Assembly: GCF_016757965.1 (NCBI RefSeq)
Contig: NZ_JAEKIW010000005.1
Location: 1-64,000, forward strand
Reading direction: 5' to 3'
DNA: 64,000 nucleotides
From: Archaeoglobus neptunius
GTDB taxonomy: Archaea; Halobacteriota; Archaeoglobi; Archaeoglobales; Archaeoglobaceae
Under the pieces are notes generated by a model. It was not told the origin of the DNA. It saw nothing but the letters and a program-made list of their open reading frames with translations, and searched no databases. Made by a program: the position numbers and the translations under genes. This document shows positions 61,560 to 64,000 of this stretch, in pieces (the first letter of the stretch is position 1; each line of letters starts with the position of its first letter).

Positions 61560-62102
61560 TTACGTTTTAAATGCTGCCAGGTAGTGGAAAGGCAGCTCCT
61601 CAAACTTAACCATTTTGTAGCCCGATAAGTCTGTTATCTCTTCTAGGCTCAGTCTTTCGTTTACCGGTGGTCCAAACTCCGTCTCCTCTTTTTTCCATTC
61701 TGCAACAACGACGTAGTCTGCTCTGCTCCCCCATTCAAGGTATTCCTGCGGGTTTTCCATTTCATGGAGAACGTTTGAAAACAGAACAAGGTCAATGTGA
61801 AAGTCTATCTCAGGTGGCTTTTCTGAAACTATTATTCCAACATTCAGCACCTTCTCATCTTCAATCCTTTTTCTCAATTTTTCGGCCATTTTTACGTTGA
61901 TCTCAACAGCATATACTTTTTTGAACATTTTTGCAAGTGGCACTGTGAGATAACCTGTACCAGCCCCGATATCGAACGCAATATTTTTTCGAAGCCCCTC
62001 GATGTCGTCAATGAATTTCATTACTCTGTCTGGAGGAAATACTTTTTTTCGCCATTCTGACTCCAGGATATGGGCTTTTTCGGGGTCGAAGATGTGAGGC
62101 AT
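61560..62102 (-). CDS. SAM-dependent methyltransferase (class I)
   Basis: 180 aa. Motif I AFDIGAGTGYLTVPLAK near residue 38 and YAVEIN at the second strand end; post-motif VLFSNVLHEMENPQEYL resembles small-molecule or UbiE-like methyltransferases rather than DNA methylases (no DPPY or PC motif). Convergent with DUF5350. Substrate unknown. Confidence 0.8.
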   Translation of the reverse strand: MPHIFDPEKAHILESEWRKKVFPPDRVMKFIDDIEGLRKNIAFDIGAGTGYLTVPLAKMFKKVYAVEINVKMAEKLRKRIEDEKVLNVGIIVSEKPPEIDFHIDLVLFSNVLHEMENPQEYLEWGSRADYVVVAEWKKEETEFGPPVNERLSLEEITDLSGYKMVKFEELPFHYLAAFKT

Positions 62103-62243
62103 TCGTTCACATCTTTATGGCTGAACTTTAATTTTTCCCCAGTTTTCAACATTTTTGATTATTAGGAATAGTTGAAAGGTATTTAAAGTGCATGCTTTCA
62201 AAATAATTCGGTAAGGTTAAATTAAGTAAAAATCAGGGATCAC

Positions 62244-63041
62244 ATGCTTCTGTCCAGAATGTACGGGGATGTCGAAGCGGTTAGGGTTGGCACTGAGGTT
62301 CGGGGGAGAGTTTTTCACTGGGTTTATCTCTACCACTACAGAGGTCTTCTCTTCGATACCGGCTGTGTCAACACCGCACTGGAGGTTTTTCAGCATTTCA
62401 GGGAAAGGGAAATAAAGGCTGTACTCATTACACACCACCATGAGGATCACATAGGAGCTGTCAGCCTTTTCAGGAACATTACTGAGGTGTATGTCCCACC
62501 GGATTCGGTTGAAATACTCAAAAATCCGCCCGACATTCCGGAGTACAGAAAGATAAGCTGGGGTCAGCCCGAGAGCATCGTGGATGTGAAGGTTGCTGGA
62601 GAAAAGATGGTTTTTGATGGACTGGAAGTTCTGATGATTAAAACTCCCGGTCACAGTTTTGACCATGTTAGTTATCTTGTTGATGACAAGCTTTTCTGCA
62701 GTGATCTGGTGATCAACACCGCCCAGATGGTCTGCATGAGGGAGGAGGATTTGCTCGAAACCATCGCATCCATTGAGTGGGTTTTGGAATACGATTTTTC
62801 CCGTGCGTACACAGGTGTTGGGGTTTCAACGAGAGAGGAAGTTGAGGAGTATGTGGATTATCTCAGAGGTTTGAAGGCGAGGGCCGAGGAACTTTATGCG
62901 TCTGGCAGGGGTATCGATGATATTGTTAATGCAATCTTCCCCAGTCCTTCTCAAAAGGCAATTTTAATGGAATTTGTCAGCGAAAAAGAGTGGGCGAGAG
63001 AAAACATGGTGAAATCACTTCTCGGTTTGCCCAGAGAGTGA
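62244..63041 (+). CDS. MBL-fold metallohydrolase
   Basis: 265 aa. Zinc motif LITHHHEDHIGAVSLF near residue 57, GHSFDHVSYLVDDKLFCSDL near 138 and a C-terminal helical region (EEYVDYLRGLKARAEELYA) like the glyoxalase II/LACTB2 group. Hydrolase of unknown substrate. Its 3' end overlaps the convergent dys gene by 27 bp. Confidence 0.82.
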   Translation: MLLSRMYGDVEAVRVGTEVRGRVFHWVYLYHYRGLLFDTGCVNTALEVFQHFREREIKAVLITHHHEDHIGAVSLFRNITEVYVPPDSVEILKNPPDIPEYRKISWGQPESIVDVKVAGEKMVFDGLEVLMIKTPGHSFDHVSYLVDDKLFCSDLVINTAQMVCMREEDLLETIASIEWVLEYDFSRAYTGVGVSTREEVEEYVDYLRGLKARAEELYASGRGIDDIVNAIFPSPSQKAILMEFVSEKEWARENMVKSLLGLPRE

Positions 63042-63932
63042 TGAGTCGAGCATAAATGCATAGAGGAGAGGAAGTGCGATTGTTGCATCACAGTAGACTG
63101 TAACAGCTTTCGCATCTGGCTTAAGCTTGCACCAGCTTTTGGCTTCCTCAAGTGTTGCACCGCTAAGGCCACCCCACTGTGGAGAATCCGTGGTGATCTG
63201 CACCGCATAATCAAAGCCATCGGCCAGAAGCATGGCCTGAAGGGTGAAATTTTTTGGAACACCCCCTCCAACAATAATCACACCCATCCTCCTTTTCTGG
63301 AAGCAGAGGTCTATCATTCTGTTTACATCTCTAAAAAAATCTATCTGCAGGTCTTTTCTGTATATTGAGACATGCAGGCCGGCTATCGAGTCGTGGAGGG
63401 TGGGACAGAAAATAGGAATTTTCTTCTCCCAGGCTATTCTGAGAAAAGAACTGCTGTCGTCAAGTCTTTTTCCAATTTCCCACAGAAATTCGTAACTCGT
63501 GTAAGTTCCATCAAGCTCGGTGATAACCCCTGAAAGGAATTCCTCAATTTTCTCAAAAGCCTCCTGAGCTATGAACACGTCGTAAATTCTGTTTATGTTT
63601 CTTTCAGCCAGTTCCAGGTCATTGGCGTATGAGGAGCCGATCTCATGGCCAAGCCCCAGAGATTCAGAAATCTCATGCACGATATTTGCCCCGGTTGTTA
63701 CAAGGCAGTTTACGAACCCATTTTTGAGCATTCCTGCTATTATATTTCTCATACCGGCAGGAACCATCGCCCCTGCAACAGTCATAAAAACGAAGGTGTC
63801 GTTTTTTATCATCTCATTGCAAACCTGTGCGGCTTCACCAAGCCTTCTTGCATTGAATCCGGTTCTTTTCATCATTTCTATTAGTTCTGAAACTCTGATT
63901 CCCCCTCTGATTTCCGGACTCTGAACTTTCAT
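63015..63932 (-). CDS. dys: Deoxyhypusine synthase
   Basis: 305 aa from ATG 63932; the frame extends to a TTG at 63950, but the TATA CTTTAAACCC (minus strand, 63951-63960) is 25 bp from 63932, giving a leaderless start. It transfers aminobutyl from spermidine to a lysine of aIF5A. NAD-binding TTGANIVHEI, GGGVPKNFTLQAMLLADG and the active-site lysine region EAKSWCKLKPDA near 275 are visible. Confidence 0.92.
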   Translation of the reverse strand: MKVQSPEIRGGIRVSELIEMMKRTGFNARRLGEAAQVCNEMIKNDTFVFMTVAGAMVPAGMRNIIAGMLKNGFVNCLVTTGANIVHEISESLGLGHEIGSSYANDLELAERNINRIYDVFIAQEAFEKIEEFLSGVITELDGTYTSYEFLWEIGKRLDDSSSFLRIAWEKKIPIFCPTLHDSIAGLHVSIYRKDLQIDFFRDVNRMIDLCFQKRRMGVIIVGGGVPKNFTLQAMLLADGFDYAVQITTDSPQWGGLSGATLEEAKSWCKLKPDAKAVTVYCDATIALPLLYAFMLDSSLSGQTEK

Positions 63933-64000
63933 GAATCTGCATTTCGGCAAGGGTTTAAAGTTCTTTCAAAAGGCATATATACCAGCCAATAAACAACCTC

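Noticed and set aside
61560-62102. Methyltransferase considered as the missing DISARM methylase
   Set aside because: It is 47 kb away, too small, and lacks the DPPY or PC motifs of DNA methylases; its motif pattern is that of small-molecule methyltransferases.
1-64000. CRISPR arrays
   Set aside because: No regularly spaced repeats of 24-37 bases were seen on reading the window.

Overview
This is archaeal DNA, most likely from a member of the Archaeoglobales (Archaeoglobus, Ferroglobus or Geoglobus type). The evidence is an F420-dependent methylene-H4MPT dehydrogenase (Mtd), an F420 glutamate ligase (CofE), CO dehydrogenase subunits CdhA and CdhB, topoisomerase VI together with a bacterial-type gyrase A, GatD, deoxyhypusine synthase, an archaeal SRP RNA, and TATA boxes about 25 bp before many starts (often leaderless). 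Ferrous iron transport (Feo) and a cytochrome c maturation pair fit an iron-dependent anaerobe. The genus is an inference.

Layout. 1-4875: end of an acyl-CoA synthetase, then a leftward operon korD-A-B-C plus two 2-hydroxyacid dehydrogenases. 4876-15034: a visibly AT-richer island holding five tightly overlapping genes: a B12-type radical SAM protein, DrmA-like helicase, DrmB-like DUF1998 protein, DrmC-like phospholipase D protein and a DrmE-like large protein. This is the core of a DISARM antiviral system without its usual DNA methyltransferase, with a radical SAM enzyme at the promoter-proximal position. It abuts the 3' end of a tRNA-Met gene and seems to interrupt a kor / gyrA / geranylgeranyl reductase neighbourhood. 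15035-33600: housekeeping and cofactor genes (gyrA, GGR with ferredoxin, a polyferredoxin, SAM hydrolase, phosphohexomutase, a thioredoxin/VKOR pair, mtd with potassium-channel proteins, cofE, alaS). 33674-36741: PAS histidine kinase, SRP RNA, argS.

36742-43392: a decaying stretch (frameshifted secreted metalloprotease, ISH6-type transposase remnant, frameshifted acyl-CoA synthetase), then cdhB and cdhA. 43547-50383: an iron and Fe-S region: feoA-dtxR-feoB, two DUF5320 proteins, Mrp and two ferredoxin-containing MinD ATPases, and two NifX/NifB-domain proteins. A shared box TTTAGG-N4-CCGAAA sits directly before the TATA of three of these promoters, with a second copy at feoA and a variant at a fourth promoter. 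It is a candidate operator for the DtxR-like protein encoded in the same region. 50392-56769: ACT protein, lone ABC ATPase, gatD, argH, top6B and a Lrp/AsnC-type RAM domain. 56937-58754: a vapBC pair with a broken toxin, a broken membrane protein and a broken TolB-like propeller. 59162-63932: tRNA-Ile(CAU), tRNA-Leu(TAG), ccmE-ccmF, DUF5350, a methyltransferase, an MBL hydrolase and deoxyhypusine synthase.

Six apparent single-base shifts fall in five accessory genes, most of them in short homopolymer runs, while the long essential genes between them are intact. This could be real decay or sequence error.
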